Shown: in pieces, positions 35,088 through 43,977 of the stretch
Layout: each line of letters opens with the position of its first letter
How positions within the stretch are numbered: the stretch's first letter is position 1
Assembly (NCBI GenBank): GCA_947501615.1
Contig: CANMWK010000001.1
Coordinates: forward strand, 62,001-126,000
Reading direction: 5' to 3'
DNA length: 64,000 nucleotides
Source: an uncultured Tenacibaculum sp.
Lineage (GTDB): Bacteria > Bacteroidota > Bacteroidia > Flavobacteriales > Flavobacteriaceae
Made by a program: the position numbers and the translations under genes
Notes under the pieces: generated by a model
What the model saw: the letters and a program-made list of their open reading frames with translations, nothing else
The model's database searches: none
What the model was told of the DNA's origin: nothing

Positions 35088-35990
35088 TTATTTGATAAAA
35101 CTATCTATAATCTCATTTACTTGTTTTTTTGAAGCATCTGCTTTTAATTTAAATAGATGCGAGTATAATTTTTTATTATTCACTTTAGCTTGTAAAGCGA
35201 TATCTTTATCATTATCGAAAGCTTTATCCCATCTTTTACGAACTTTTTTCCATAAACCATGGTTGTTTTTCCACCAGTTCTGAGCCGCAATACATTTATT
35301 ATCAGGAACTCTTTTGTAAGTGTTAAATCCTTTTTCTTGAGCTAATAAGAAATCTTCTTTATCGTCTTCTCTAATTATTTTATCATTATCCTGATTGTGG
35401 ATCCAACCGTTTTCTGTGATCTCATGTCTGTTTCTTCTTAACATAACATTATAGTCAGATCTTTTTGTCAATTCTCTTCTCGCTAGGGGAGCATCAGCAG
35501 CGTTTTCCCAGAAGCTTTTTCCGTCAACATGTACCCAAGTTGCAGTTCCTTCGTATCTCGGACTGTCATCTACCTGATATACTTTTTGCGTCCATTGCCC
35601 TTGTACGCTTTCTTTATCTAACTTTCTGTATTTCCAGTGACTATCTTTATGGAAAAGATATAAATCTTGGTTTTCGTACAACCAATCTTGACGCCAATGT
35701 TTTACAATATGTGGTCTTTCTTTTGGACCAACGATCAGTAAATGTTGCATCTGAATTTTATTCTTTTTGTCAGTAATTACTTCTACCCATTCTAAAGCTT
35801 TGTCGTGTTTCTTTTTAGATGGTTTATATAAACTGTCTTTAGAATAATTGAAGGTTTCAGCAAAATTGAATCCCACTTCAAAGCATCCACTCATAGATTT
35901 AATAGCTTTTAAATCTTGTGCTTTTTTGTCTTGTTGTGCATTAGCTATCAAAATGAAACTAATCATTAAAACAGTTACTACTTTTTTCAT
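35088..35990 (-). CDS. DUF6607-family exported protein, heme-locus linked
   Basis: 300 aa with a signal peptide (cleavage near residue 19, 'IANAQ'). The mature protein is rich in Trp and His ('HIVKHWRQDWLYENQDLYLFHKD'-type segment near residue 95, 'WVHVDGKSFWENAADAPLARRELTKRSDY', 'NWWKNNHGLWKKVRKRW'), matching my memory of DUF6607. Proteins of this family are found beside HmuY/TonB heme uptake genes in Bacteroidota, as here, where it is divergent from the receptor gene. Role unknown; it may handle heme or iron in the periplasm (inference). Confidence 0.75.
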   Translation of the reverse strand: MKKVVTVLMISFILIANAQQDKKAQDLKAIKSMSGCFEVGFNFAETFNYSKDSLYKPSKKKHDKALEWVEVITDKKNKIQMQHLLIVGPKERPHIVKHWRQDWLYENQDLYLFHKDSHWKYRKLDKESVQGQWTQKVYQVDDSPRYEGTATWVHVDGKSFWENAADAPLARRELTKRSDYNVMLRRNRHEITENGWIHNQDNDKIIREDDKEDFLLAQEKGFNTYKRVPDNKCIAAQNWWKNNHGLWKKVRKRWDKAFDNDKDIALQAKVNNKKLYSHLFKLKADASKKQVNEIIDSFIK

Positions 35991-36055
35991 TTTATGTCTG
36001 ATTAAATAATTCGAGACAAATTTATAATTTATTTAGATCAATTAAAAATAAAATA

Positions 36056-36063
36056 TATATTTG
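36056..36063 (+). promoter_or_regulatory. -7 promoter element of the heme receptor operon
   Basis: TATATTTG matches TAnnTTTG and lies 17 bases before the ATG at 36081, in a 90-base AT-rich divergent intergenic region. No clear Fur box was identified. Confidence 0.5.
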
Positions 36064-36080
36064 CATCAAAATTATTAAGA

Positions 36081-38132
36081 ATGTTTCTAAATAAGTGTTT
36101 CGGATTTTTAATTTGCTTGATTACTTTGAATAGTTTTTCACAAGAAAAGAGAGTAGTAAAAGATACGGTAGATGATAGATTAGATGAAGTTGTGATAACA
36201 GCAACAAGAACGAAGAGACAGTTATCTTCTTTACCAATGCCAGTAACTTTAATTTCTAAAAAACAGATTTTAGCAACAGGTGCTACTCGTTTAAGAGATA
36301 TTATAGCTGAACAAACAGGAATTATTATTGTTTCTGATGTAGGAAACTCAGAAGGAGTACAAATGCAAGGTGTTGCAGCCGATTATGTTCTAATTTTAAT
36401 TAACGGTTTGCCTTTAGTTGGAAGAACCTCGGGGAATATTGATTTAAATAGACTTTCAGTAAACAATATCAAGCAAATTGAAATTGTTAAAGGGCCGTCT
36501 TCCTCTTTATACGGATCAGAAGCTTTAGGTGGAGTTATCAATATTATTACTAAAACACCTGATAAAGATAAAACATCTGGTAATGTTAGTTTTATGACTC
36601 GATTTTTAGCTCGTGAAGAACTAGATGTAAATGCTAATCTTACGCATCAAAAAAATAAATTAGGAATAGATGCCAGTATCAATTTAAATTCAGGTGGAGC
36701 TTACGATGTATCACCAGAAACTCCTGGTAATACAGGTATACCATATCAGAATTTCACTGGGAATTTACGTTTGTTTTATGAGCTTTCTGATCAATTACAA
36801 ATAAATACAGATGCTAGATATTTAAGTGAAGAAGTTTTTGAAGCAGCAAGCGATAGTGAAAAAACAGATTTTTATTCATCAATAAATGTGTCACATCAAT
36901 TAACAGATGCAATAAAAATAGATTATCTATTATTTGGTACGCGCTTTAAGACAGAAAGTATTTTTAATGGAACTACATCTATTTTTGATAGAACATTATA
37001 CAGACCTGAAATTAAAGCTGAGTTTGATTTTTCTTTCGGAAACATTATTGCTGGAGTGGGAGGGAATTTTGATGGACTCGAAAGAACTTTCTTTGAAGGA
37101 AACGAACAATACAATGCCAAGTATCTTTTTGGGCAATACGATACAAATATTGGAAAAGATTTAAATGTAATTCTGGGATTTAGATATGATACATTCAATA
37201 AATTCAAATCAGCATTTAGTCCGAAATTATCAGCAAATTATAAAATAAATAACTGGTTAACGACAAAAGCATCCGCTGGTTTTGGATATAAAGTTCCTGA
37301 TTTCAGACATCTATTTTTCAATTTCAGAAATACAGCTAGTGGTTACATTGTGTTAGGGACACATGTATTAGAAGATCTTTATGGGGATAGACCAGAAGTT
37401 CAAAATTTAGATAAAGAACTAAAGCCAGAAAGTTCTATCGGTTATAATTTTGGTTTTCAATTAAAACCACTTCAAAAAATACGATTAAACATCAATTTCT
37501 TTAGAAACGATTTTAACGACTTAATCAACACGTTTGCTGTAGGAACTAATTTTCCAGACTTATCTAATATTACTGTCTTTTCTTATGAAAATAGAAGTCA
37601 AGTATTTACTCAGGGAGTAGAAATAGATTTGAATTATAAGGTCAATAATAACTTAAGATTCACTACAGGGTATCAATTTTTAGATACTGGAGACAAAGAA
37701 GAGTTAGATGCTATACAACAGGGAACAGTATTCTTTAGAAGAAGTCCAAGTTCTCCATCAGAAAGGTTAACAGTGAGCCAATATTTCGGTTTACCGAACA
37801 GATCTAAACATATTGTAAACGCTAAACTATTTTACGAAAACTTAGAACACGATTTTTCTGCCAATGCGAGGATTTTGTATAGAAGTAAATATGCATTGTC
37901 AGACACCAATAATAGTGGTGGTGCTATTGATAGTAATGATGCTTTTATAGCGGGAAATACGCAAGTAAATATAGCATTACAAAAGAAATTTTTTAATCTG
38001 ATGAGTCTGCAATTAGGAGTAGATAATCTTTTTAATAGTAGAGGAACGGAAAATATAGATGATTTTCCTGGTCAGGATGCTGCATTACGTTTAGGTCGTA
38101 CTTTTTACAGTAGAATACAATTTAACTTATAA
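36081..38132 (+). CDS. TonB-dependent outer-membrane receptor, probable heme receptor (HmuR-like)
   Basis: 683 aa with a signal peptide (cleavage near residue 20). The plug domain starts 'LDEVVITATRTKRQLSSLPMPVTLI' (TonB-box-like VVITATR) and includes 'IEIVKGPSSSLYGSEALGGVINIITK'. The barrel ends in a terminal Phe-containing strand ('FYSRIQFNL'). The next gene is a HmuY lipoprotein, so heme or hemoprotein is the likely substrate. Import would need TonB-ExbBD from elsewhere. Gap to hmuY 39 bases; probably iron-regulated. Confidence 0.9.
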   Translation: MFLNKCFGFLICLITLNSFSQEKRVVKDTVDDRLDEVVITATRTKRQLSSLPMPVTLISKKQILATGATRLRDIIAEQTGIIIVSDVGNSEGVQMQGVAADYVLILINGLPLVGRTSGNIDLNRLSVNNIKQIEIVKGPSSSLYGSEALGGVINIITKTPDKDKTSGNVSFMTRFLAREELDVNANLTHQKNKLGIDASINLNSGGAYDVSPETPGNTGIPYQNFTGNLRLFYELSDQLQINTDARYLSEEVFEAASDSEKTDFYSSINVSHQLTDAIKIDYLLFGTRFKTESIFNGTTSIFDRTLYRPEIKAEFDFSFGNIIAGVGGNFDGLERTFFEGNEQYNAKYLFGQYDTNIGKDLNVILGFRYDTFNKFKSAFSPKLSANYKINNWLTTKASAGFGYKVPDFRHLFFNFRNTASGYIVLGTHVLEDLYGDRPEVQNLDKELKPESSIGYNFGFQLKPLQKIRLNINFFRNDFNDLINTFAVGTNFPDLSNITVFSYENRSQVFTQGVEIDLNYKVNNNLRFTTGYQFLDTGDKEELDAIQQGTVFFRRSPSSPSERLTVSQYFGLPNRSKHIVNAKLFYENLEHDFSANARILYRSKYALSDTNNSGGAIDSNDAFIAGNTQVNIALQKKFFNLMSLQLGVDNLFNSRGTENIDDFPGQDAALRLGRTFYSRIQFNL

Positions 38133-38171
38133 GAACATATATAAATTTTAATACAATCAATAATAATAATC

Positions 38172-38807
38172 ATGAAACAAATAAAATTAATTTTAGTATT
38201 GTTAGTAGTAGGTGTACTAACTACTTCTTGTAATGATGAAGATAATACGATACCAACGGCACCAGTTGCATCTAAAACAATTACAAATTTAGCAGCATTA
38301 CAGGACACAGATTTTACTCAAAACCCACCAGCAATAACTGGTGATTTTACAAAATTTAGTTTTAAAACAGGAACGATTGTTACTGATGAAAGTTGGGATA
38401 TAGCTTTTAGAGGTACTACAATATTAGTAAATGGAGGAGCTAAAGTTGGAGGATTAACAAATGAACCAGAAAGAACAGGGAATGCAGCTTTATATGTTCA
38501 TAGTGGAATCTTTTCGGATGTAACAACAGTACCAGAAGATGCTTCTTTCGCTCAAGATGCTTCTGGAAGTTATGCATTACCAACAGGTAGCGATAACGGA
38601 TGGTACAATTATGCAGGACCACCGACACACTTAATTAGTCCGCTAGCAGGAAAAGTAATTATTGTGAAAACTATTGATGGAAACTACGCTAAATTGGAAA
38701 TTTTAAGTTACTATAAAGACAATGATCCTTCGAAAGCAGACAATGCAAGATATTATTCATTTAATTACACCTATAACCCTAATGTTGGGGATAAAAGCAT
38801 TCAGTAG
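38172..38807 (+). CDS. hmuY: HmuY-family heme-binding lipoprotein
   Basis: 211 aa. Lipoprotein signal with lipobox 'LTTSC' (Cys near 20). Family hallmarks: 'ESWDIAFRGTTILVNGGAKVGG', 'NGWYNYAGPPTHLISPLAGKVIIVKTIDGNYAKLEILSYYKD' (here cited as its short parts 'GWYNY', 'IVKTIDGNYAKLEILSYY') and the final 'YYSFNYTYN'. HmuY captures heme at the surface and passes it to the TonB receptor encoded upstream. Followed by a terminator, so the operon is receptor-hmuY. Confidence 0.88.
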   Translation: MKQIKLILVLLVVGVLTTSCNDEDNTIPTAPVASKTITNLAALQDTDFTQNPPAITGDFTKFSFKTGTIVTDESWDIAFRGTTILVNGGAKVGGLTNEPERTGNAALYVHSGIFSDVTTVPEDASFAQDASGSYALPTGSDNGWYNYAGPPTHLISPLAGKVIIVKTIDGNYAKLEILSYYKDNDPSKADNARYYSFNYTYNPNVGDKSIQ

Positions 38808-38841
38808 TTGTCTCTATTGAATTTTGTTAGTTTATAATTTG

Positions 38842-38874
38842 AAAAGCTATCCGTATCTTTCGGGTAGCTTTTTG
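38842..38874 (+). terminator. terminator after hmuY
   Basis: AAAAGCTATCCG pairs with CGGGTAGCTTTT (one G-U) and ends in a T run. It separates the heme operon from msrA. Confidence 0.75.
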
Positions 38875-38920
38875 TATGAAAGCGAATTTTAAAACGACAT
38901 ATAAAAAAATAATCTACAGA

Positions 38921-39523
38921 ATGAAACATTTAATAGTAATTGCATTTTTAATCATCGGAACATCAACAAAAGCACAAAAGGATCAAAAAGTAGCTTATTT
39001 TGCTAGTGGATGTTTTTGGTGTGTAGAAGCAATTTTTGAAAGTATGGAAGGTGTAAACGAAGCAGTTTCAGGTTATGCAGGCGGTCACACCAAAAATCCT
39101 ACATATAAAAGTATAGGTACTGGTAGAACAGGACATGCCGAAACTGTAGCTGTGTATTATAATCCTAAAAAAGTTGATTTTGCAACTTTAGTTATTGCAT
39201 TTTTCGGTTCTCACGATCCTACAACAGTTAATGGCCAGCATCCAGATTATGGAACTCAGTACAGATCTATAGCTTTTTACAGTGATAAAGAGGAGAAAGA
39301 GATTATAGATAAGTATATTAAAAAACTTAACTATAAAGTATATGAAGGAAAGATAGCTACGCAAGTTTTAAAATTTGAAAAATTCCATGAAGCAGAAGAG
39401 TATCATCAAAATTATGAGCGTTTACATCCGAACAATCCTTACGTACAAAATGTATCTATTCCTAGATTAAATAGGTTCAAAAAGAGATTCCCTACTTTAC
39501 TAAAAGAATATAAACGTCATTAA
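38921..39523 (+). CDS. msrA: exported peptide methionine sulfoxide reductase A
   Basis: 200 aa from the ATG at 38921, which gives a signal peptide ('MKHLIVIAFLIIGTSTKAQ'); an ATG at 38876 would add 15 residues and overlap the terminator. Catalytic 'SGCFWCVEAIFE' near residue 31, substrate-site 'GYAGGHTKNPTYKSIGTGRTGHAE', and 'HDPTTVNGQHPDYGTQYRS' are all standard MsrA. It reduces methionine-S-sulfoxide in exported proteins. The C-terminal resolving Cys residues are not evident, so it may need an external reductant. No MsrB is fused or adjacent. Confidence 0.93.
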   Translation: MKHLIVIAFLIIGTSTKAQKDQKVAYFASGCFWCVEAIFESMEGVNEAVSGYAGGHTKNPTYKSIGTGRTGHAETVAVYYNPKKVDFATLVIAFFGSHDPTTVNGQHPDYGTQYRSIAFYSDKEEKEIIDKYIKKLNYKVYEGKIATQVLKFEKFHEAEEYHQNYERLHPNNPYVQNVSIPRLNRFKKRFPTLLKEYKRH

Positions 39524-39532
39524 AAAAGTAAT

Positions 39533-39994
39533 ATGAAAAAATATATCCTTGTTTTTTGTATAGTATGGAGTTGTATTTCTTGTCAACAAAATGAAAAAAA
39601 TAAAGAAATGTCGAATAGTTTTATAAAAAAAGAAAGTCCGTTAAGTTTTCAAGCTACATACGAGAAAGTTAAAAATAATATAGAAAGTAATCCGAATTTG
39701 AAACTCATATTTGAATTAGATCATAGCGAGAATGCAAGTAAAAAAGGATTATCACTACGACCAACAAAATTATTAATATTTGGAAATCCAAACTTAGGAA
39801 CCCCGTTGATGGAGGTTGCACCAACTTTAGCGATTGATCTTCCTCAAAAAATCATGATTTTTGAAGAAGGAGGTAAAGTATTTATGACATACAATAATCC
39901 TGAATACCTAAAAGAAAGGCATACTATTGAAGGTAAAGATGAAGTATTGCATAAAATTTCAAACGCCTTAAACAAGTTAACTACGGTTGAGTAG
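39533..39994 (+). CDS. DUF302-domain lipoprotein
   Basis: 153 aa. Lipobox 'CISC' near residue 18. Residues 35-153 match DUF302: 'LSFQATYEKVKNNIE', 'LRPTKLLIFGNPNLGTPLMEVAPTLAIDLPQKIMIFE' (short hallmark 'IFGNPNLGTPLM'), 'VFMTYNNPEYLKERH'. The function of DUF302 is unknown. It starts 9 bases after msrA, so it is probably cotranscribed and perhaps tied to envelope stress. Confidence 0.83.
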   Translation: MKKYILVFCIVWSCISCQQNEKNKEMSNSFIKKESPLSFQATYEKVKNNIESNPNLKLIFELDHSENASKKGLSLRPTKLLIFGNPNLGTPLMEVAPTLAIDLPQKIMIFEEGGKVFMTYNNPEYLKERHTIEGKDEVLHKISNALNKLTTVE

Positions 39995-39998
39995 TTTT

Positions 39999-41123
39999 TT
40001 ATTTAAGTTGTGTGTAAAAAGTTAATTGATATTCTGGCAATAATTCTGGCTGGGTAATTTTAATTAAGTCTTTTAAAACTAAATCAGGACGGATAGGAGC
40101 AAACTCAAAGTATTTTATACCACCAGTTGCTCCTTTAATTGCTGAATTAGTATAGGTTGTATTGGAATTTACGGGCGCAAATTGGTTATAGTTTTTGTTT
40201 GAACTTAGTAATTGTGATTTTGTTTCAAAAATACCACAGCCTATCCAATAATCTGCTTCTTGCGCTTTTTCTAGTACATTTTCAAAGTTTAACTGTAAGC
40301 TGCCTGTTCCTTTAGAATCTTTCCATAAATAATCTAAGTTAGCATCAGCTAAAAATTTTCCAATAAAACTTTCTCCAGCAGGAGCATACCAAACATCTTT
40401 AAAAAAACTCCCAGACATAATTTTAGGAGATTTTTTTGCAGTTTTAGCAATTTGTTTTACCGCTAAATAATTTTTTTCAATAGTACTGAAAACACGATTA
40501 GCCTCTTTTTCTTTTCCTAATAATACCCCGAAAAATTTAATCCATTCTGCTCTTCCCAAAGGTGTTTCTTCTAACCAATCTCCATCAAAAACTACAGGAA
40601 TTCCTAATTTTTGAATGTTATTATATAGTTTATTGTTTGGATGCAATGAGAAACCAATAACTAGATCTGGTACTAAATCTATTAAGATTTCTGTATTCAT
40701 ACTTTGTTCAGAACCTAATTCGGTAATTAAACCATTATCAATACGTTTTCTAGTTTTTTCTGAAGAAATATATTTTGTGTTAGGGAAACCAATGATTTTC
40801 TCTTCAGATCCTAATAATTCAATCATAGGAATATGTGTGGTACTTGTAACAACTAATTGACTAACAGGGGTTTTTATTGTGTTGTTTTTTACATCATTTT
40901 TATCTGAAAGAAGATATTTAAATGGTGTACTATAATTTTGAAAAACTCTTTTCAGAATAAGATATTTTTCTCCATTTTCTTCCACAATATCAAACCCTTT
41001 TGCATATTTAATTGTCGAAGTATTTTGTTTTTGCCTGTTATCTTTTATTGTCTCTTTTTTGCATTGTACACACAATAATAGTACTATGAATAGATATAGG
41101 TAAGTAGCTTTAATTTTTGCCAT
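39999..41123 (-). CDS. BtuF-like B12-binding lipoprotein (ABC substrate-binding)
   Basis: 374 aa. Lipobox 'LLLCVQCKK' near residue 20. The fold is that of type III (helical backbone) metal/cobalamin-binding proteins: 'VVTSTTHIPMIELLGSEEKIIGFPNTKYISS', 'LVPDLVIGFSLHPNN', 'GIPVVFDGDWLEETPLGRAEWIKFFGVLLGKE' cited by short parts. Last gene of the - strand cobalamin operon, overlapping cobC by 14 bases. It should bind cobalamin or cobinamide outside the inner membrane; the permease and ATPase are not in the window. Confidence 0.82.
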   Translation of the reverse strand: MAKIKATYLYLFIVLLLCVQCKKETIKDNRQKQNTSTIKYAKGFDIVEENGEKYLILKRVFQNYSTPFKYLLSDKNDVKNNTIKTPVSQLVVTSTTHIPMIELLGSEEKIIGFPNTKYISSEKTRKRIDNGLITELGSEQSMNTEILIDLVPDLVIGFSLHPNNKLYNNIQKLGIPVVFDGDWLEETPLGRAEWIKFFGVLLGKEKEANRVFSTIEKNYLAVKQIAKTAKKSPKIMSGSFFKDVWYAPAGESFIGKFLADANLDYLWKDSKGTGSLQLNFENVLEKAQEADYWIGCGIFETKSQLLSSNKNYNQFAPVNSNTTYTNSAIKGATGGIKYFEFAPIRPDLVLKDLIKITQPELLPEYQLTFYTQLK

Positions 41124-41646
41124 TGGTTGATATTTTTAAGATTTGACCATAAGTCAATTTCAATTCAAAAGTTTTATCTAACGGAATATTATTGTAGCAT
41201 GCCCAAATACAACGCATAACTCCAGCATGGGTTACAATAACAATATGTTGAGTGTTTAATTTTTCTATTTCCTGTAAGAAATCCACAACACGATTATTTA
41301 AATCGACGTATGATTCACCATTAGTTACAGGAATTTCTACAAAATTCTCCATCCAAGGATTAATTTCCTCTGCTGGAATATCGTCCCATTTTTTCAATTC
41401 CCAATCACCAAAATCTAACTCTTTCAAACGATTATCGAAAGTAATATTTGGGCTAATTTTTTCAGCTAGTTTTTTACAACGCTGTAACGGACTAGCATAT
41501 ATATGATCAAAATCAACTGATTTTAATTCTTTTAAAATAGGTTGTAATTCTTCGGAAAAAGTAGCAGTAACATCAATGTCTGCTTGTCCGTAACAAACTC
41601 CTTTTTCTATGTTTGGAGTAGTATGTCGTACTATAATAATTTCCAT
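41110..41646 (-). CDS. cobC: alpha-ribazole phosphatase, histidine phosphatase family
   Basis: 178 aa. The histidine phosphatase signature is 'IIVRHTTPN' near residue 4 with His8 the likely phospho-acceptor, 'YASPLQRCKKLAEKI' near 55, the acid 'LKELDFGDWELKKWDDIP' and 'VTHAGVMRCIW' near 140. In the operon with cobU, cobT and cobS it should remove phosphate from alpha-ribazole phosphate or adenosylcobalamin phosphate. Overlaps both neighbours (16 and 14 bases). Confidence 0.9.
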   Translation of the reverse strand: MEIIIVRHTTPNIEKGVCYGQADIDVTATFSEELQPILKELKSVDFDHIYASPLQRCKKLAEKISPNITFDNRLKELDFGDWELKKWDDIPAEEINPWMENFVEIPVTNGESYVDLNNRVVDFLQEIEKLNTQHIVIVTHAGVMRCIWACYNNIPLDKTFELKLTYGQILKISTNGKN

Positions 41647-42395
41647 ATGGCAATTAAAGAAATGTAAAAAACAACTTCAGCAACTTGCTGTAAAGCACCC
41701 GCGCAATCACCAGTTTGACCACCAATCCATTTTTTAAAGAAATTCCCCATATATAAATAAGTAACTAACAAAGGAAAAATGCTAATAAATACAATTAGTT
41801 TTTGAAAAAAGAATAATGGTAGTATACCAAAAATAGCAGAGATAACTAGTGATGTTGTACTCATTTGTTTTGTAGTAGGTTTTACTTTAGAGCTATCAAA
41901 ATCTCTTACATATTCGTGAGTATATAATAAAATAGTTGCTATAAAACGACTAATAGCATGACCAGAAATTAAAACTAATGGAATATTAATTTGACTTGAA
42001 AGTTCTTTTAAACTCAAGAATTTTAAACTCAAAATACTGAGTAATCCAATAACACCAAAAGTTCCCAAGCGAGAATCTTTCATTATGGTAAGAATCTTTT
42101 CTTTAGTCCATCCGCCACCAAAACCATCACAAGTATCAGCAAAACCATCTTCATGAAAAGCACCTGTAGTCCAGATAGAACTTATCATACTTAAAACCAA
42201 AGAAATTTCAGTAGAAAATATAAAAGAACTCACATAATACACAGCGGCAGCAATGCTACCAACTATAATTCCAACTAAAGAAAAATAGCGACTACTTTTA
42301 TTTAACGCTTCAGAAGAATGATCTACCCATTTCGGACAAGGAATTCTTGTAAAGAATAATACAGCAGTTAAAAAATAATGGATTTGTTTTTTCAT
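41631..42395 (-). CDS. cobS: adenosylcobinamide-GDP ribazoletransferase (cobalamin synthase)
   Basis: 254 aa with six or seven membrane helices. Signature 'TGAFHEDGFADTCDGFGGG' near residue 80 (metal-binding acidic motif) and 'LGTFGVIGLL' are diagnostic of CobS. It joins adenosylcobinamide-GDP with alpha-ribazole (phosphate) at the inner membrane. The ATG overlaps the oxygenase-WD40 stop by 4 bases (ATGA), showing tight translational coupling to that unexpected gene. Confidence 0.94.
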   Translation of the reverse strand: MKKQIHYFLTAVLFFTRIPCPKWVDHSSEALNKSSRYFSLVGIIVGSIAAAVYYVSSFIFSTEISLVLSMISSIWTTGAFHEDGFADTCDGFGGGWTKEKILTIMKDSRLGTFGVIGLLSILSLKFLSLKELSSQINIPLVLISGHAISRFIATILLYTHEYVRDFDSSKVKPTTKQMSTTSLVISAIFGILPLFFFQKLIVFISIFPLLVTYLYMGNFFKKWIGGQTGDCAGALQQVAEVVFYISLIAIWKLL

Positions 42396-43879
42396 TGAAT
42401 AGTATCTTGGAAAGGGAACTGAAATTGATGTATTTCTCCTTCATAAGAAACAGAAATAATTCGATCGTCTAAAACTTCTAAATCTTGAACAAAGTTTTTA
42501 TGATCATAAGATTGAACTGTTTTCAAAGTTGCTAAGTTATGAATCTTTAAAAAATTATCTTCACTAGCAGTAAGTAAATAACTTTTGTGTATTTTAATTC
42601 TTCTAATTATTCCAGAATGGATCTTTTCTTTATATAATTCAGAGATAGTTAACTTTTTGTAATCGAATTGAAGTTTAATAAGGTACCCATTAAAAGTTCC
42701 AACATAAATTATATTGTCTTTAATGGTTAATGAGTTTAAAGGCTCAAGATATTTCCATTCAGAAATTAATTTAAAATTATCACAAGACCAAACCTTTAAA
42801 GAGCCAGTTTCACTAATAGTAATAAAAAAAGAATCATCTATAATCTTAATATCCCAAATCCATTCTTTATGAGCTTTTAATGATTTTATTAATTTCCCTT
42901 TTACGTTGATTTGATTAACGATTCCTTCTGCATCTACAGAAAAGAAAGCACTATCATTAATTTTGCACAGTGAAAGTATTGTAGACTTATGATGTTTTAT
43001 TTTATTAACTAGTTTAAAAGAATCATTTTGATGAAGTTTCAAAATATTTATAGTTGCATCTCTAGATGCACTTACAATTGTATTTTCATTTAAGACTATT
43101 ACTTTAAGAATAGAGTTTTTGTGTTCAATAATTTCTGATTTCTTTTCACCTTTATTAGACCAAACTTTTATTTTTTTATCTCTTCCTGAAGTGATTAAAT
43201 AATCATTAAACTTCGTGATGTTCCATATGTAGCCTAAATGTCCTTCAGAAAAAGGAATTTCTTTTCTTGTTAGCGAAGAGTTTATCTTTTCGTATATAAT
43301 ATCACTTCTTAAAACATATTTAATACCATCAAGAACTATTTCACCAGAATGCCAAAGATTGTGATCGAAAATTATTAAATCGCCTTTTTCAGGAGTATAT
43401 TTTTTAAATGGATGAATTGAACTTTTAGTATCAAAAAATAGAGTTTTACCTCCAGAGAAATCTTCTTTACCATTTAAATAGATCATGAATGTTAACTTAG
43501 ATTGCACGTCATCAGAAATGTAATAAACACCATCTAGATGTTTATTGAAGTATTGATTTGGTAAATACCTACAAACTCTTATTCTGGAATTTAAAACTTT
43601 TAAAGTCCATTCTCCAGTTTCCTTTTTACTAATTCCTGAATATTTGATGTTATTTGGAATGTAATTTTTTATTTCATTAAATAATGCTATAGCATATGTT
43701 TCATCATCAATAACTTGTCTTTCATTATTTCTATAGGAAGTAGGGTAGTGGGTTATTGCTTTTTTAAAGTTAGATTTCGTAGTATTTATGATTTTATCAC
43801 AAAAGCTAGTGTCGAAAGCAGATTTAATTAATAAACAATATTCTTGTCTGTTTGGTAAAAGGTCTATTACTTCTTTCAT
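42392..43879 (-). CDS. 2OG-Fe(II) oxygenase fused to a seven-bladed WD40 propeller
   Basis: 495 aa, no signal peptide. Residues 1-200 are a prolyl-4-hydroxylase-type dioxygenase: iron ligands His114-x-Asp116 in 'FNKHLDGVYY' and His177 in 'DHNLWHSGE', 2-oxoglutarate-binding basic residue in 'GIKYVLRSDIIY' (Lys188 or Arg191). Residues about 212-490 form seven WD40-like blades ('HLGYIWNITKFNDYLITSGRDKKIKVW' type, blades starting near 213, 253, 295, 334, 376, 413 and 453). It lies between cobT and cobS and is coupled to cobS, so it may act on a cobalamin-pathway protein or metabolite; no such enzyme is known to me. A heptanucleotide tract precedes it. Confidence 0.87.
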   Translation of the reverse strand: MKEVIDLLPNRQEYCLLIKSAFDTSFCDKIINTTKSNFKKAITHYPTSYRNNERQVIDDETYAIALFNEIKNYIPNNIKYSGISKKETGEWTLKVLNSRIRVCRYLPNQYFNKHLDGVYYISDDVQSKLTFMIYLNGKEDFSGGKTLFFDTKSSIHPFKKYTPEKGDLIIFDHNLWHSGEIVLDGIKYVLRSDIIYEKINSSLTRKEIPFSEGHLGYIWNITKFNDYLITSGRDKKIKVWSNKGEKKSEIIEHKNSILKVIVLNENTIVSASRDATINILKLHQNDSFKLVNKIKHHKSTILSLCKINDSAFFSVDAEGIVNQINVKGKLIKSLKAHKEWIWDIKIIDDSFFITISETGSLKVWSCDNFKLISEWKYLEPLNSLTIKDNIIYVGTFNGYLIKLQFDYKKLTISELYKEKIHSGIIRRIKIHKSYLLTASEDNFLKIHNLATLKTVQSYDHKNFVQDLEVLDDRIISVSYEGEIHQFQFPFQDTIQ

Positions 43880-43892
43880 TTTTAATTATTAT

Positions 43893-43975
<83 letters not shown>

Positions 43976-43977
<2 letters not shown>

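Noticed and set aside
36923-37207. Open frames on both strands inside the heme receptor gene
   Set aside because: They overlap a complete TonB receptor gene and have no family resemblance.
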